Shown one piece after another: positions 10,604 to 23,684 of a DNA stretch of 64,000 bases. A program made the position numbers and the translations under genes. The stretch lies in NCBI GenBank assembly GCA_051530055.1, contig CM121343.1, positions 62,001-126,000 of the forward strand. Reading direction: 5' to 3'. Origin of the DNA: Neoechinorhynchus agilis (Eukaryota > Acanthocephala). Position 1 is the stretch's first letter, and every line of letters begins with the position of its first letter. The notes beneath the pieces are model-generated. The model was given only the letters and a program-made list of their open reading frames with translations. It did no database searches and was not told the DNA's origin.

Positions 10604-11950
10604 TCACTTTTTGCTTAACTTAGGTTTCAACTTTATAAAAAAAATTGCGGAGAATGGTAAAATCGATCTTAATAATGCATTGATCTTTTTAAATAAGAAG
10701 TGGTTGAAGCACATATAGCTGGTGATAATTGGATGGTTTAAAGAGTAGTAATAACACTTTTTATTAGTAAAAGTGCAACGAATAGTGGACCCTAGTACCT
10801 TTGGGTCCCCAAGGTGACTATTGTTTTTTGAGTGGTTTACTTGTCCGATCATGTGGAAATTGTAGACGGAGGGATGTCTATTCGGGTAGGAACTATTTAG
10901 TCGGCGACGGTTCGTTCGGGCGAGGGTGTCCGTTCGATTGAGAATATTCGGTTAGGTTGGAAGGTCCGTTCTGGTGGGAATTGAAGTTTATTGCTTGCAG
11001 GAGCGCTTATAAGGTTGGTTTTTCCTGAGGTTCATTTCAGGTTATGATATCCGAGAAAAGATTGGGCGACATGGAAAAAGGAGCGTAGATATACGGAGGT
11101 GTTGATGTGAAAAGGGTGCGATATGTAAAAGAAATTGTGGTGGTAGGGTTGAGAGACGTTTTGATTGTTTAATGAAAATAGCATCAAGGCATTCGGTGAG
11201 AGGGGGAAAGTCAGTTGTGCAAATTTTAGATGCTCTTTTGTGAAGAATTTCAAAACGGCGGATTAGCGATTTGGATAGGTTGCAAAATGCGGGATATTCG
11301 TAGGTGAGTGAAGGTAAGATAAAGCAGAAGTAAAATTTGTAGAGGTCGGGTGAAGGGATTCCTAAATGTCGGAGGCGTTTGAGGAGATAAATTTTAAAAG
11401 TGTTGTGCTTGAGGGAGAGAGTGATGTGCCAGTCCAGAATTCTTAGGGATGTTACTCATGGGATGTCATTTAAAAGCTTAAAGGATGAAGTGGGGTCGCG
11501 GGAGAGAGGGATCATTTCGAAGCATTTAGAGAAATTGAGATGGAGTTTGTGATCGATGTAAAAGCCTTTTATGTGTGTGATTTCTTTAGAGGTTATGGAA
11601 AGAAAGAGGTGGGGTGGTGAACGGATGATGAGGGTGATATCGTCGGCATATAAGAAGAGTTAAAAGTGAGAAGAGAGAGGTTTGAGGTTGTTTAGAAAAG
11701 TATTAAAGAGAAGTGGTGACAGCACAGTACCTTGAGGTACGCCTTTGGAGAGGGATAGGCTGATAGAAGAGGTAGAACGGCAGTGAATGTATTGTTGGCG
11801 ATTGAGAAGATAAGATTCGAGCCAGCGGATCTGCCACAGGTTGCGACCAAAGTCGGAGCAGGCCCAGAGGAGTGAGTGGTCCACTAAGTCGAAAGATTTA
11901 GATAAATCAAGTTGAATGAAATCAATAAATCAAATAAGTTAATCGTCGGA
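10604..11950 (-). pseudogene. 5'-truncated LINE (Jockey/CR1-like reverse transcriptase)
   Basis: Read on the minus strand from about 11945. RT blocks include LSKSFDLVDHSLLW, then SYLLNRQQYIHC, then LSKGVPQGTVLSPLLFN, then LFLYADDITLI (catalytic YADD near 11640-11660), followed by the thumb and C-terminus to about 11030 and a 3' tail. Several stops and frame changes make it dead. The order and the GVPQGTVLSPLLF/YADD words place it in the APE-type LINE RTs; the clade is not certain. Its 3' end is the source of the array at 6.7-8.4 kb. Confidence 0.8.
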
Positions 11951-12640
11951 AATGGGTGCAGGAACGATGTCATAGCCGATGATAGATGGCGATCCCGCAT
12001 ACTTAAGCCATACAATACAAAATTACTAAAATCTTTTAAGATGACTGAAGAAGCTTTCTCTTTCGAAATAGCTGAATAGAATATGTTTTATCCGAGGGAT
12101 TATGAAACTTAAAGTTTTTAATCGGATTATAGAATGGTTGATAGATATTGACAGCTGATAGTTAGGATTTCACTTCCTTTTTTATTTATGTGCTCGATCG
12201 CTACGGCACGTTTCGGCTCTATGTAAATTATTTTGATTTTCGCACTTTCCAATAAAATAAAAGGTGACTTAGGTAGGTGTTAAAAAAGGTTATGGATTGG
12301 TCGATAGACATTGGCAACTTGTTTTGACCAATTACGTCTTACTTTTGCGGTTAGGTAAATTTCATATATTGGGTATAAGTGAATCGTGTAAAAAAATTTC
12401 AAACTTAAAGTTTATTGCTGAAATCACTGACAAGAGGCTTTATCACGAAAAACCTTTATTTTGACAACCTTGCTGGTACTTTCAACAGAGCGTAAGTATT
12501 TTTAATGAACATGTCGGTTTTGTGCCATTAAGCACTATGTTTTTCGATTCTTTGGTGTGAAGATTCCGGTGGCGAGCAAGTACCCGTCAATGGTTGCAAA
12601 CAATCAGTTTGGGATTCATTCCTAGTGACGAGAATTTATA
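11951..12640. other. Intergenic with repeat F copy 2 and a hammerhead-like core
   Basis: About 12181-12265 is the second copy of repeat F. Bases 12045-12067 (+) read CTGAAGA-AGCTTTCTCTTTC-GAAA in a context like family C, but stem II is poor and stem III is not palindromic, so I rate it as a decayed core. No coding content recognised. Confidence 0.5.
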
Positions 12641-12689
12641 ACTTTTTAATTTCAGATTCCCGTGGCCTGGTGAACCGAACTTGATTGGC

Positions 12690-13330
12690 TTGAGTCTCGA
12701 CTAAAGAATTGGGTGGTTGTCTCAATGTTCTCCTAACCGCTTCTGTGGGTAGTTTCCCGAGACTTGGAGTACCGAGGTGCACATCCCATCGCTGCCGTTG
12801 CGGAGCGGCCGTGGAACCGCCGGGACGCCATGGTCTCGTTTGTCGCCAATCAGGCGGAAGGTACTCACGGCACGCCAAAGTGAACGCAATGCTCTTAGTC
12901 GTGTCCTGAATACTGTGAATGCGTCCAACATCCAAGCGTCGAGCAATCTTTGCCGACTCGATGGCAGCCGTATACCGTGCGGTATCGCGGTATTCCCATG
13001 GCGAGAAGGAAAATGCCTTCTCTGGGGCGCCATTCGCAGCCTGCAACATAAAATTCGCCGTCATTAAACCGTAGCAACCGCCGCTGAGGAACGCAAAAGA
13101 GATAAAATACAGGGGCCTGAGTCGAAATCCTCATTTTGTTCCCTTTGGCGTCGAGTCAAGTAATTGTCTAAGAGACTGAGACGAATCACTGATGATCAGA
13201 GGGCAGGGACATTCCTCCTACAAAACATTAGTCTGCCCCTGCAACAGGGATGGAACGCTGCATCCGTCCTTTTGACCACTTCACCAGGACGGCAGCTGAG
13301 TGATCCCGAGAGGTGGCGTGTTGCCTCATT
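12690..13330 (+). pseudogene. Retroelement zinc-finger/endonuclease-like domain, broken (copy 2)
   Basis: Fragments in three frames: HRCRCGAAVEPPGRHGLVC...RYSRH (near 12786-12875), SRVLNTVNASNIQASSNLCRLDG then AVFPWREGKCLLWGA (to about 13030), HFVPFGVESS (about 13133-13160) and LSKRLRRIT-like plus TFLLQNISL pieces (to about 13240). Same order as the copy at 23.7 kb, with deletions after LLWGA and several frameshifts. Confidence 0.75.
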
Positions 13331-14940
13331 GATCGTTTAAAATAAAATTAATTTCTGGCAAAACGCGCTAATACAGGAAAATTTATATAATTGCCTTGAA
13401 CAAGTTTTTGGTTTGAAATTATCCGTTGGCGATTGATTATCTAAATCAACGAAAGTGATTAAATTGATGCAGGGAAAAGTATGTGTTATTTTTAAAATGA
13501 AATCCTGGATGCGCAATTAAGAAAATGAACGTACCAATTTTAGTGCATTTTAGACCATTAACTGCAAAATGACAAGATCAAGGAGGATTGGGAGAGGATC
13601 TGCTATGAAAATACTAAAAGACAAATAACTATGAAGTGCATACATCGTAAAGGACGTGTAAAAGCATGAGCGATTCTCTAAGGCACGAAATCAATTATTG
13701 GAAGTAAGAGTAAACATTTCTTTATTAGCTTAGCCATTATATTCTTAATTTTTTTAAACCGGAATTGATTTATTAAAGATACACAACTAATTAAGAGGTT
13801 GTATAAAGCCGTCTAACGGATGAATTAAATAAGCGATGGATTCAGAAGATCGCGTGAATCGAGCACATATTTTGCAAGCTTTTTCATTGATGAAATGTGT
13901 AAATCTACGCCGATTTTTACATCGGTATGGAGCTTCATTAAAAAAGTCAATCACGAAATTATTGATTGACCAAAAAAGTGCATTTAAGATTTCTTTAGTC
14001 GACCATGAACTTGGTAAAAAAATCATTTTTAGCGTTTTTATTGTCTTCGAAAAAGGTGTTAATGATTGCTTTAAAGATGTACTTGAGACTTCTCAATCCG
14101 ACCAACTATAAAATGAATTATTATTTAGGTGGCAGCAAAATATGCCAATAATTATTGATGCCACATAAAAGGGTTCGTTTTAAAGAAATATTCGAATTGT
14201 TTGTTGGTGTATTTTTTTAGGAAATTGCCGGATTTCTTTGTACAAAAAAGCGAAATCGTGTTATGGTAGACGACGCAGCTGATTCTACAGGTTTTCCGCT
14301 ATTCAAGTCGGTCATGGCGCTGCATCATGAACATTAAAGTTTTAAAGAGTCATGTATGTTTCCACGTCCGCGATTTGTTTCAAAGTGGACGGAGTCAAGG
14401 TTCCTCCACATTGTCTTGGATAAGATATGGATTATAAAGATATTTTATAGCATTAAAGAGATAAGGATTACGATATAAGTGAAGATTAGGACAGTTGGTG
14501 TATGTTTATTGATCGTGAGGATGGTATGGATTTCTTTGTTATTGGTATTTTCATTACCAAAAGCCTATTTTCGCTGGTTCGCCATCGTTTTAGTGCACAT
14601 CGCCTAGTAAGGCGAATGGGGGGGGTTCTTTTTGGTGTTGCCTGTAGGGTTCCATCACACCGCCGTATTAGGGGTAACAGCGACATAGCTTCTACTCTTC
14701 CTCCCATCCCCGTAGACATAATGTCTCCGCAATCGAGCAAAGCCTTCACGTGCACGAATACAAGACCGGAAATACCGAGAAAAAGACGCGTACGTTGACA
14801 AGATCCTCCTCTCCCCTTAGAAAAATTGAGCGCTATAATTTCCCTTATTTTGCGCACAATACTGAATCCCATAAACACGGGCCTTTCTCTTTTGATCTCA
14901 CGTAGTCAACAGCTCCTGATCTCTTATTTTAGTCGCGAGT
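13331..14940. other. Upstream region of filamin, no confirmed gene
   Basis: A 91-codon ORF at 13836-14111 (+), starting MDSEDRVNRAHILQAF, looks protein-like in composition but matches no family I know; no actin-binding CH domain is seen. The rest is AT-rich. The filamin start is preceded by CTTATTTTAG at about 14922-14932. Confidence 0.4.
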
Positions 14941-17114
14941 ATGAATGTCGCCGGCGGAGCAGTATCGGCTCAACAAGTAATTCGAACAAGTCATCGACAA
15001 ACAACCATGAGAGGGGATCCCGCTTTTGACGCTGCTGCAATGTCCATCCAGCAGCAACAACCTTCAACAAAAGGAGTTCAATCATTGTCAAGAGCATTTG
15101 AACATGCTGCTGCATCTTCTTCGAGCTATATGAGTCAGTCGCGAAACTTACAACAATCAATCACTGGTAGTAGTTATAAAATCATCGGTAAAAGTTTTTC
15201 TGGAACTCTAATTTTTAGGTAAAGTCGGTAACATGAGGACCGTAGAAATACAAAGACAGCCAGAAATTCAGTTTAAGGATCACTTCTCTCCTAATACGAC
15301 AACCTACACAACTCCAGCGATGAGTAGTCACCAAACCAAAGCGGGATCTTCTGGAAGCGCTCATTATTTCCAACAGCAGCAGCAGCAGCAGTGTGGTACG
15401 GTCATTAGTGAACGGTCAAGCTCTGGAAACTATTACAACACTGGTAAACCTGATCCATCGTCATTTGATCCATACTATACACACCCGAATCAAAACAAAG
15501 CTGGACCTGTATCTCGTTCCGATTCAATGCATTTTCACGTTCCTGGCTCAAGCGCCTTTGACATGAGTGCGATGCAACACGGTATCTTGATAATCGCTAA
15601 TCTTTGCGCCGAGACATCGTGTAATAGTGCAGTCACCTGGAGGGCAATACGAGCAATGCCAAATAATCGATTTGGACGATAGCAACTACTCTGTTAGGTT
15701 TGTTCCTAAACAAATGGGCTTACATTCTGTATCCGTAAAACACAAAGGAATCGATATCCCGGGAAGTCCCTTCGAGTTCATGGTCGGTCCCGTTCCTGGA
15801 GGTGGTGCCGCCAAAATCCAAGCTTATGGTGCTGGATTATACTCAGCACTTGTTAACGAAATCTCGCGATTTGAAATCTTGACGAAAGATGCCGGAGCTG
15901 GTAGTCTGTCTGTAGCCATCGAAGGCCCCACTAAAGCTGATATCGACTTCCAAGACAAAAAAGATGGCACATGCTCTATTTCATATGTATGCGCCGACCC
16001 GGGCCAATACAAGGTATCAATTAAATTCGATGACGAACATGTTCCCGGATCTCCTTTCATGGCAACCGTCCTTGATTCCGGCACATCAGCAGGCGCCACC
16101 AACGTTTTCCCGCAAATGCGACTTACTCATGGTCTTGACCAGGGACAGTTGAATCGTCCAATGACGTTCACTTTAGATATGGCATCCGGACGAAGCAAGA
16201 GCCATTTATTGGATGCATACGTCGTTTCTCCGTCAGGAGCTCGGGAATCGTGCACCTTAAGTCATTGTTCCATGGATGGAACAGCTAACAGCTATTCGAT
16301 CAAATTTACACCGAGCCAAAGTGGTCTACATTGGGTTCATGTCTTATACGCCGGCCGCGAGCTACCTGATAGTCCCTTTCAAGTACATGTAAAGGGAAAT
16401 GTCTGTGATCCACGAAAAGTATTTGCATCCGGTCAGGGATTATACGGAGGACAAGTGAACGATCTATCTGAGTTTTTTATCGATACATCGCAAGCGGGGG
16501 CTGGTGCGCTTGCCGTCACCGTTGATGGTCCATCTAAGGTCCACATTGAATGCGACGAAGTCGACAATGGATATCGCGCTTCATTCGTCCCAACCCTTCC
16601 AGGACAGTACTTGATCAGTGTGAAATTCGCGGACGTTCATGTTTCTGGGAGTCCATTCAATTGCAGAATATCTGGAGGTCCAGGAGGCTATATGCAACAT
16701 TCAAGACCTCTTTATTCGAGTGTATCAAGCTATCAATCTGGTCATGGCGACGTCGATCAATCAAATACGATGATTCGACTTGATTTGTCTACAACAAACC
16801 CGACTATAAAATCATCCAACGATGATCTCACATCAGAAGGTGTTGTAGCTTATGGATCCGGTATAAGTCAAGCATTTATAGGTGAAGATACTCATTTTAC
16901 CATCGATACCCGTAATGCAAAAGTAAACCCAAGCATGTTGAGTGTCTCTATTCAAGGACCGAGAAAACCCAATCGTGATATTCAGGTTAAACGTCTTGGA
17001 GATAACCTTTACGATATATCCTACACTTGTGCTTATCAAGGAACTTATCAAATCAGCGTGAAGTGGGCAGATCGACACATTGATGGTAGTCCATTTGAAG
17101 TCAATGTATGTTAG
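14941..17114 (+). CDS. Short filamin, C-terminal immunoglobulin-like repeats only
   Basis: Three exons: 14941-15187, 15219-15581 and 15628-17114, with introns of 31 and 46 nt; about 698 aa. The first ~230 residues are low-complexity (poly-Gln near 15374-15390, Ser-rich). Then come about five filamin repeats, recognised by repeated SPF(E/M/Q/N) endings: GSPFEFMV, GSPFMATV, DSPFQVHV, GSPFNCRI and the final GSPFEVNV at the stop. Filamins dimerise through the last repeat, and the repeats bind integrins and signalling proteins. No calponin-homology actin-binding domain is present here or upstream, so this is a short form like the C-terminal filamin isoforms of other invertebrates. The ATG lies 8 nt after TTATTTTAG, a trans-splice-like acceptor that fits a separate transcript start. 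Confidence 0.9.
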
Positions 17115-17499
17115 GTGTCGCATGTTGAAATTCAGAAAAGCTAGGACATGATGGCCAATGACTGATTATTGATGCCAGTGCAAAACTTGATCATTGGTAG
17201 TAAATAAGAGCACGCGCACAAAAAAAATAATTGTAGCACATAAATGACAACTTTTATTGAACGCTCTCAACTGTTGTGGCTCAACAAATCTTAGCGGCTT
17301 TTCAGGCGAAAATATCTCACTTCTTTTACTTTAGAAACGTTCTCTAAAAAAAATACACATCTTGGCACTATTTTGATCAGCCATTAATCAGTGCATTCAA
17401 AAATTTCGACAGCTTTTGAACCAAAATGTCAGAGCCGAAAATTGATGGGGTTTCCTTTATCGACATAGCTTTTGTACTCAATGATTAGTAATGGCTTTT
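17115..17499. other. 3' flank of filamin
   Basis: No gene. It leads directly into the satellite at about 17500; the filamin 3' UTR must end in this 385-bp stretch or in the satellite itself. Confidence 0.5.
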
Positions 17500-20400
17500 G
17501 TTCAAAAATAAAATTGGACGCCTTCTCAAAACAGCTCAACAAATAATAAAACCATTTAAAATTTTAAAATCCTCTGTCTTCATGTGGAACAATTCAGTCG
17601 AAAACATCTCGAAGAAATGGTAGTATCTCAACAAATAATAAAAGCATTTAAAATTTTAAAATCCTCTGTCTTCATGTGGAACAGCTCAGCCGAAAACATC
17701 TCGAAGAAATAAGTCAAAAATGCGATTTTGCTCAAAAACAAAAATGGACACCTTCTCAAAACAGCTCAACAAATAATAAAAGCGTTTAAAATTTTAAAAT
17801 CATCTGTCTTCATGTGGAACAATTCAGCCGAAAACTTCTCAAAGAAATAAGTCAAAAATGCGATTTTGCTCAAAAACAAAAATGGACACCTTCTCAAAAC
17901 AGCTCAACAAATAATAAAAGCGTTTAAAATTTTAAAATCCTCTGTCTTCATGTGGAACATTAGCCGAAAACTCTCAGAAATAAGTCAAAAATGCGATTTT
18001 GCTCAAAAACAAAATGGACCCTTCTCAAAACAGCTCAACAAATAATAAAAGCTTTAAAATTTTAAAATCCTCTGTCTTCATGTGGAACAATTCAGCCGAA
18101 AACTTCTCAAAGAAATAAGTCAAAAATGCGATTTTGCTCAAAAACAAAAATGGACACCTTCTCAAAACAGCTCAACAAATAATAAAAGCGTTTAAAATTT
18201 TAAAATCCTCTGCCTTCATGTGGAACCGTTAAGCCGAAAACTTCTCGGAGAAATAAAAGTCAACAATGCGATTTTGCTCAAAAACAAAAATGGACGCCTT
18301 CTCAAAACAGCTCAACAAATAATAAAACCATTTAAAATTTTAAAATCCTTTGTCTTCATGTGGAACAATTCAGCCGAAAACTTCTCGAAGAAATGGTAGT
18401 ATTTCAACAAATAATAAAACCATTTAAAATTTTAAAATCCTTTGTCTTCATGTGGAACAATTCAGCCGAAAACTTCTCGAAGAAATGGTAGTATTTTAAC
18501 AAATAATAAAACCATTTAAAATTTTAAAATCCTTTGTCTTCATGTGGAATAATTCAGCCGAAAACTTCTCGAAGAAATAAAAGTCAAAAATGCGATTTTG
18601 CTCAAAAACAAAAATGGACGCCTTCTCAAAACAGCTCAACAGATAAGAAAAGCATTTAAAATTTTAAAATCCTCTGTCTTCATGTGGAACAATTCAGCCG
18701 AAAACTTCTCGAAGAAATAAAAGTCAAAAATGCGATTTTGCTCAAAAACAAGATTGGACGCCTTCTCAAAACAGCTCGACAAATAATAAACCATTTAAAA
18801 TTTTAAAATCCTCTGTCTTCATGTGGAACAATTCAGCCGAAAACTTCTCAAAGAAATAAAAGTCAAAAATGCGATTTTGCTCAAAAACAAAAATGGACAC
18901 CTTCTTAAAACAGCTCAACAATAACAAAAGCATTTAAAATTTTAAAATCCTCTGTCTTCATGTGGAACAGTTCAGCCGAAAAATTCTCGAAGAAATGGTA
19001 GTAAACAATGCGATTTTGCTCAAAAACAAAAATGGACGCCTTCTCAAAACATCTCAACAAATAATAAAACCATTTAAAATTTTAAAATCCTCTGTCTTCA
19101 TGTGGAATAGTTCAGCCGAAAACATCTCGAAGAAATAAAAGTCAAAAATGCGATTTTGCTCAAAAACAAAAATGGACGCCTTCTCAAAACAGCTCAACAA
19201 ATAATTAAACCATTTAAAATTTTAAAATCCTCTGTCTTCATGTGGAATAGTTCAGCCGAAAACATCTCGAAGAAATAAAAGTCAAAAATGCGATTTTGCT
19301 CAAAAACAAAATTGGACGCCTTCTCAAAACATCTCAACAAATAATAAAAGCATTTAAAATTTTAAAATCCTCTGTCTTCATGTGGAACAGTTCAGCCGAA
19401 AAATTCTCGAAGAAATAAAAGTCAAAAATGCGATTTTGTTCAAAAACAAAAATGGACGCCTTCTCAAAACAGCTCAACAAATAATAAAAGCGTTTAAAAT
19501 TTTAAAATCCTCTATCTTAATGTGGAACAATTCAGCCGAAAACTTCTCAAAGAAATGGTCTTCATGTGGAACATTCAGCCGAAAACTTCTAAGAAATAAA
19601 AGTCAAAAATGCGATTTTGCTCAAAAACAAAAATGGACGCCTTCTCAAAACAGCTCAACAAATAATAAAAGCATTTAAAATTTTAAAATCCTCTGTCTTA
19701 ATGTGGAACAGTTCAGCCGAAAACTTCTCGAAGAAATGGTAGTCAACAATGCGATTTTGCTCAAAAACAAAAATGGACGCCTTCTCAAAACAGCTCAACA
19801 AATAATAAAACCATTTAAAATTTTAAAATCCTCTATCTTAATGTGGAACAGTTCAGCCGAAAACATCTCGAAGAAATGGTAGTATCTCAACAAATAATAA
19901 AACCATTTAAAATTTTAAAATCCTTTGTCTTCATGTGGAACAATTCAGCCGAAAACTTCTCAAAGAAATAAAAGTCAAAAATGCGATTTTGCTCAAAAAC
20001 AAAAATGGACGCCTTCTCAAAACAGCTCAACAATAATAAAAGCATTTAAAATTTTAAAATCCTCTGTCTTAATGTGGAACAGTTCAGCCGAAAAATTCTC
20101 GAAGAAATGGTAGTAAACAATGCGATTTTGCTCAAAAACAAAAATGGACGCCTTCTCAAAACAGCTCAACAAATAATAAAACCATTTAAAATTTTAAAAT
20201 CCTCTGTCTTCATGTGGAACAGTTCAGTCGAAAACATCTCGAAGAAATGGTAGTATCTCAACAAATAATAAAAGCATTTAAAATTTTAAAATCCTCTGTC
20301 TTCATGTGGAACAGTTCAGCCGAAAACATCTCGAAGAAATAAAAGTCAAAAATGCGATTTTGCTCAAAAACAAAATTGGACGCCTTCTCAAAACATCTCA

Positions 20401-22620
20401 ACAAATAATAAAACAATTTAAAATTTTAAAATCCTCTGTCTTCATGTGGAACAGTTCAGCCGAAAACATCTCGAAGAAATAAAAGTCAAAAATGCGATTT
20501 TGCTCAAAAACAAAATTGGACGCCTTCTCAAAACATCTCAACAATAATAAAAGCATTTAAAATTTTAAAATCCTCTGTCTTCATGTGGAACAGTTCAGCC
20601 GAAAACTTCTCGAAGAAATGGTAGTAAACAATGCGATTTTGCTCAAAAACAAAAATGGACGCCTTCTCAAAACAGCTCAACAAATAATAAAACCATTTAA
20701 AATTTTAAAATCCTCTGTCTTCATGTGGAACAGTTCAGCCGAAAACATCTCGAAGAAATGGTAGTATCTCAACAAATAATAAAAGCATTTAAAATTTTAA
20801 AATCCTCTGTCTTCATGTGGAACAGTTCAGCCGAAAACATCTCGAAGAAATAAAAGTCAAAAATGCGATTTTGCTCAAAAACAAAATTGGACGCCTTCTC
20901 AAAACATCTCAACAAATAATAAAAGCATTTAAAATTTTAAAATCCTCTGTCTTCATGTGGAACAGTTCAGCCGAAAACATCTCGAAGAAATAAAAGTCAA
21001 AAATGCGATTTTGCTCAAAAACAAAATTGGACGCCTTCTCAAAACATCTCAACAAATAATAAAACAATTTAAAATTTTAAAATCCTCTGTCTTCATGTGG
21101 AACAGTTCAGCCGAAAACATCTCGAAGAAATGGAGTACAACAATAATAAAAGCATTTAAAATTTTAAAATCCTCTGTCTTCATGTGGAACAGTTCAGCCG
21201 AAAACTCTCGAAGAAATAAAAGTCAAAAATGCGATTTTGCTCAAAAACAAAATTGGACGCCTTCTCAAAACAGCTCAACAAATAATAAAACAATTTAAAA
21301 TTTTAAAATCCTCTGTCTTCATGTGGAACAGTTCAGCCGAAAACATCTCGAAGAAATAAAAGTCAAAAATGCGATTTTGCTCAAAAACAAAAATGGACGC
21401 CTTCTCAAAACAGCTCAACAAATAATAAAACAATTTAAAATTTTAAAATCCTCTGTCTTCATGTGGAACAGTTCAGCCGAAAACATCTCGAAGAAATGGT
21501 AGTATCTCAACAAATAATAAAAGCATTTAAAATTTTAAAATCCTCTGTCTTCATGTGGAACAGTTCAGCCGAAAACATCTCGAAGAAATGGAGTCAACAA
21601 TGCGATTTTGCTCAAAAACAAAATGGACGCCTTCTCAAAACAGCTCAACAAATAATAAAACAATTTAAAATTTTAAAATCCTCTGTCTTCATGTGGAACA
21701 GTTCAGCCGAAAATCTCGAAAATGGGTTGGTTTTTGGGTACTCAACAATAATAACTTTTTTAAAATCCTCTGTCTTCATGTGGAACAGTTCAGCCGAAAA
21801 CATCTCGAAGAAATGGAGTCAAAATGCGATTTTGCTCAAAAACAAAATTGGACGCCTTCTCAAAACATCTCAACAAATAATAAAACAATTTAAAATTTTA
21901 AAATCCTCTGTCTTCATGTGGAACAGTTCAGCCGAAAACATCTCGAAGAAATAAAAGTCAAAAATGCGATTTTGCTCAAAAACAAAATTGGACGCCTTCT
22001 CAAAACATCTCAACAAATAATAAAACAATTTAAAATTTTAAAATCCTCTGTCTTCATGTGGAACAGTTCAGCCGAAAACATCTCGAAGAAATAAAAGTCA
22101 AAAATGCGATCTCAACAAATAATAAACATTTAAAATTTTAAAATCCTTGTCTTCATGTGGAATAGTTCAGCCAAAACATCTCGAAGAAATAAAAGTCAAA
22201 ATGCGATTTTGCTCAAAAACAAAATTGGACGCCTTCTCAAAACATCTCAACAAATAATAAAAGCATTTAAAATTTTAAAATCCTCTGTCTTCATGTGGAA
22301 CAGTTCAGCCGAAAAATTCTCGAAGAAATAAAAGTCAAAAATGCGATTTTGTTCAAAAACAAAAATGGACGCCTTCACAAAACAGCTCAACAAATAATAA
22401 AAGCGTTTAAAATTTTAAAATCCTCTATCTTAATGTGGAACACTTCAGCCGAAAACTTCTCAAAGAAATAAAAGTCAAAAATGCGATTTTGCTCAAAAAC
22501 AAAAATGGACGCCTTCTCAAAACATCTCAACAAATAATAAAACCATTTAAAATTTTAAAATCCTTTGTCTTCATGTGGAACAATTCAGCCGAAAACTTCT
22601 CGAAGAAAATTCGACAAATA
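17500..22620. repeat. 5.1 kb satellite, ~140-bp and ~92-bp units
   Basis: More than 35 imperfect tandem units. The long form runs TGCGATTTTGCTCAAAAACA, TGGACGCCTTCTCAAAAC, CTCAACAAATAATAAAA, TTTAAAATTTTAAAATCCT, TGTCTTCATGTGGAACA, TTCAGCCGAAAAC, CTCGAAGAAAT. The short form skips the first two blocks and is joined by GGTAGTAT. TTTAAAATTTTAAA is a palindrome at the centre of each unit. Apparent ORFs (for example 19382-19678 and 21463-21954) are repeat read-through. Confidence 0.95.
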
Positions 22621-22978
22621 AAAGTAACATTTAATATATAAGAGCCGACTGATGTGAGTCTAATACATCTCAGGGTGGAAAATTGCGAGTTATTGCGCCA
22701 AATCGACCGATTGCAGGAAAATAATCCTCTTAAAAATGCTATTTTCTGCGTGAGTAAATCAATAAACACACTTACTCTTTTTAAATTTGAGGCATGAAAA
22801 TGCGCTGTGAACTGTATTAATGAATTATTTATTGACGACAAAACTACAAGAAATAATTTTTTTAATGGAATTCGCACCGGCAGTCGCTTCCACGCAATGC
22901 TGAATTGATATTTAAATATTACAGCTTTAATTTCAATTAAGTTTTAATTATTTCGACAGAATCCATTGAGATGGTAAA
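22621..22978. other. Possible leftover exon with a zipper-like heptad
   Basis: After an AG at about 22671 one frame reads VENCELLRQIDRLQENN with Leu spacing like the end of a bZIP leucine zipper, then soon stops. No basic region or partner exon is seen, so this is only a hint. Confidence 0.2.
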
Positions 22979-23169
22979 TTTTGACTTGTGGTAAAGATAA
23001 TCTTTATTGCACTGAAATATTTCGAAGGAGGAAATCTCGCCTTATTAATCATTGCTTACAAGTTTTATCAACTGTGAAATGATTGATAAGGCGAGGTTTA
23101 ATCTTTCGAAATATTTTCTAAGAATAAAATGATTTTTAACCCGGTGATTATGTTCACCACAAGTCAAAA
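22979..23169. repeat. Full-length foldback element, family C
   Basis: Ends TTTTGACTTGTGGT (22979-) and ACCACAAGTCAAAA (-23169) are perfect inverted termini. The inner arms hold AAATATTTCGAAGGAGGAAATC, and the loop is ATTGCTTACAAGTTTTATCAA. It is almost the same as the last unit of the Cav2 intron array (40930-41085), which also ends in CCCCACAAGT. The CUGANGA box has decayed (TTAATAA) while the stem II-GAAA part remains. Confidence 0.85.
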
Positions 23170-23684
23170 GAAGTTTTAATTGCCATCTTAGTTTCAAACA
23201 TGGAGAATCTAATAAAAATTTTAATTGCGAAAAATTCGTTTAGTCCTTCTTTTATTTTTCGCTCACCTTTTAAAATCTACGTTTTATTCGATGGAATGGA
23301 TTGCAGATATATTTTTTTCAAAATATTATGCCCGTGTTTATTAAGAGATTGAAGTATGAGTCGCATTAAATTGTTCATCTTGTGAAACGTTTCTAATTTT
23401 CCGATATCGCTGATAAAAATCTAATGATTTCAACGAATTTAGCGAAAATATCGAGTTTTTTGATCGTCAAGGAGAACACCGAGACGTTCTGTGAGTTTAG
23501 AAAGCAATAGAGGTCTATTGCCGCGCGATTGACATTCCAACGCTGATAATGAATGGTGAATTGGAAAATGTTTATCTTTTAGTCAATTATTATTCGCAAA
23601 TCTAAAGGATGATTTAAAAGCACCTGAGGAAATTTCAAAATAATCGTTCTTTGCGTATAAAATACTCGTGTCCTCTGGGATTTC
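23170..23684. other. Intergenic, nothing recognised
   Basis: AT-rich, no coding or RNA feature found. It ends at the start of the open endonuclease-like domain, with no RT domain preceding it. Confidence 0.5.

Noticed and set aside
19382-21954. Plus-strand ORFs rich in MEQFSRK / FKILKSSV
   Set aside because: Read-through of the ~140-bp satellite in different frames; no independent coding evidence.
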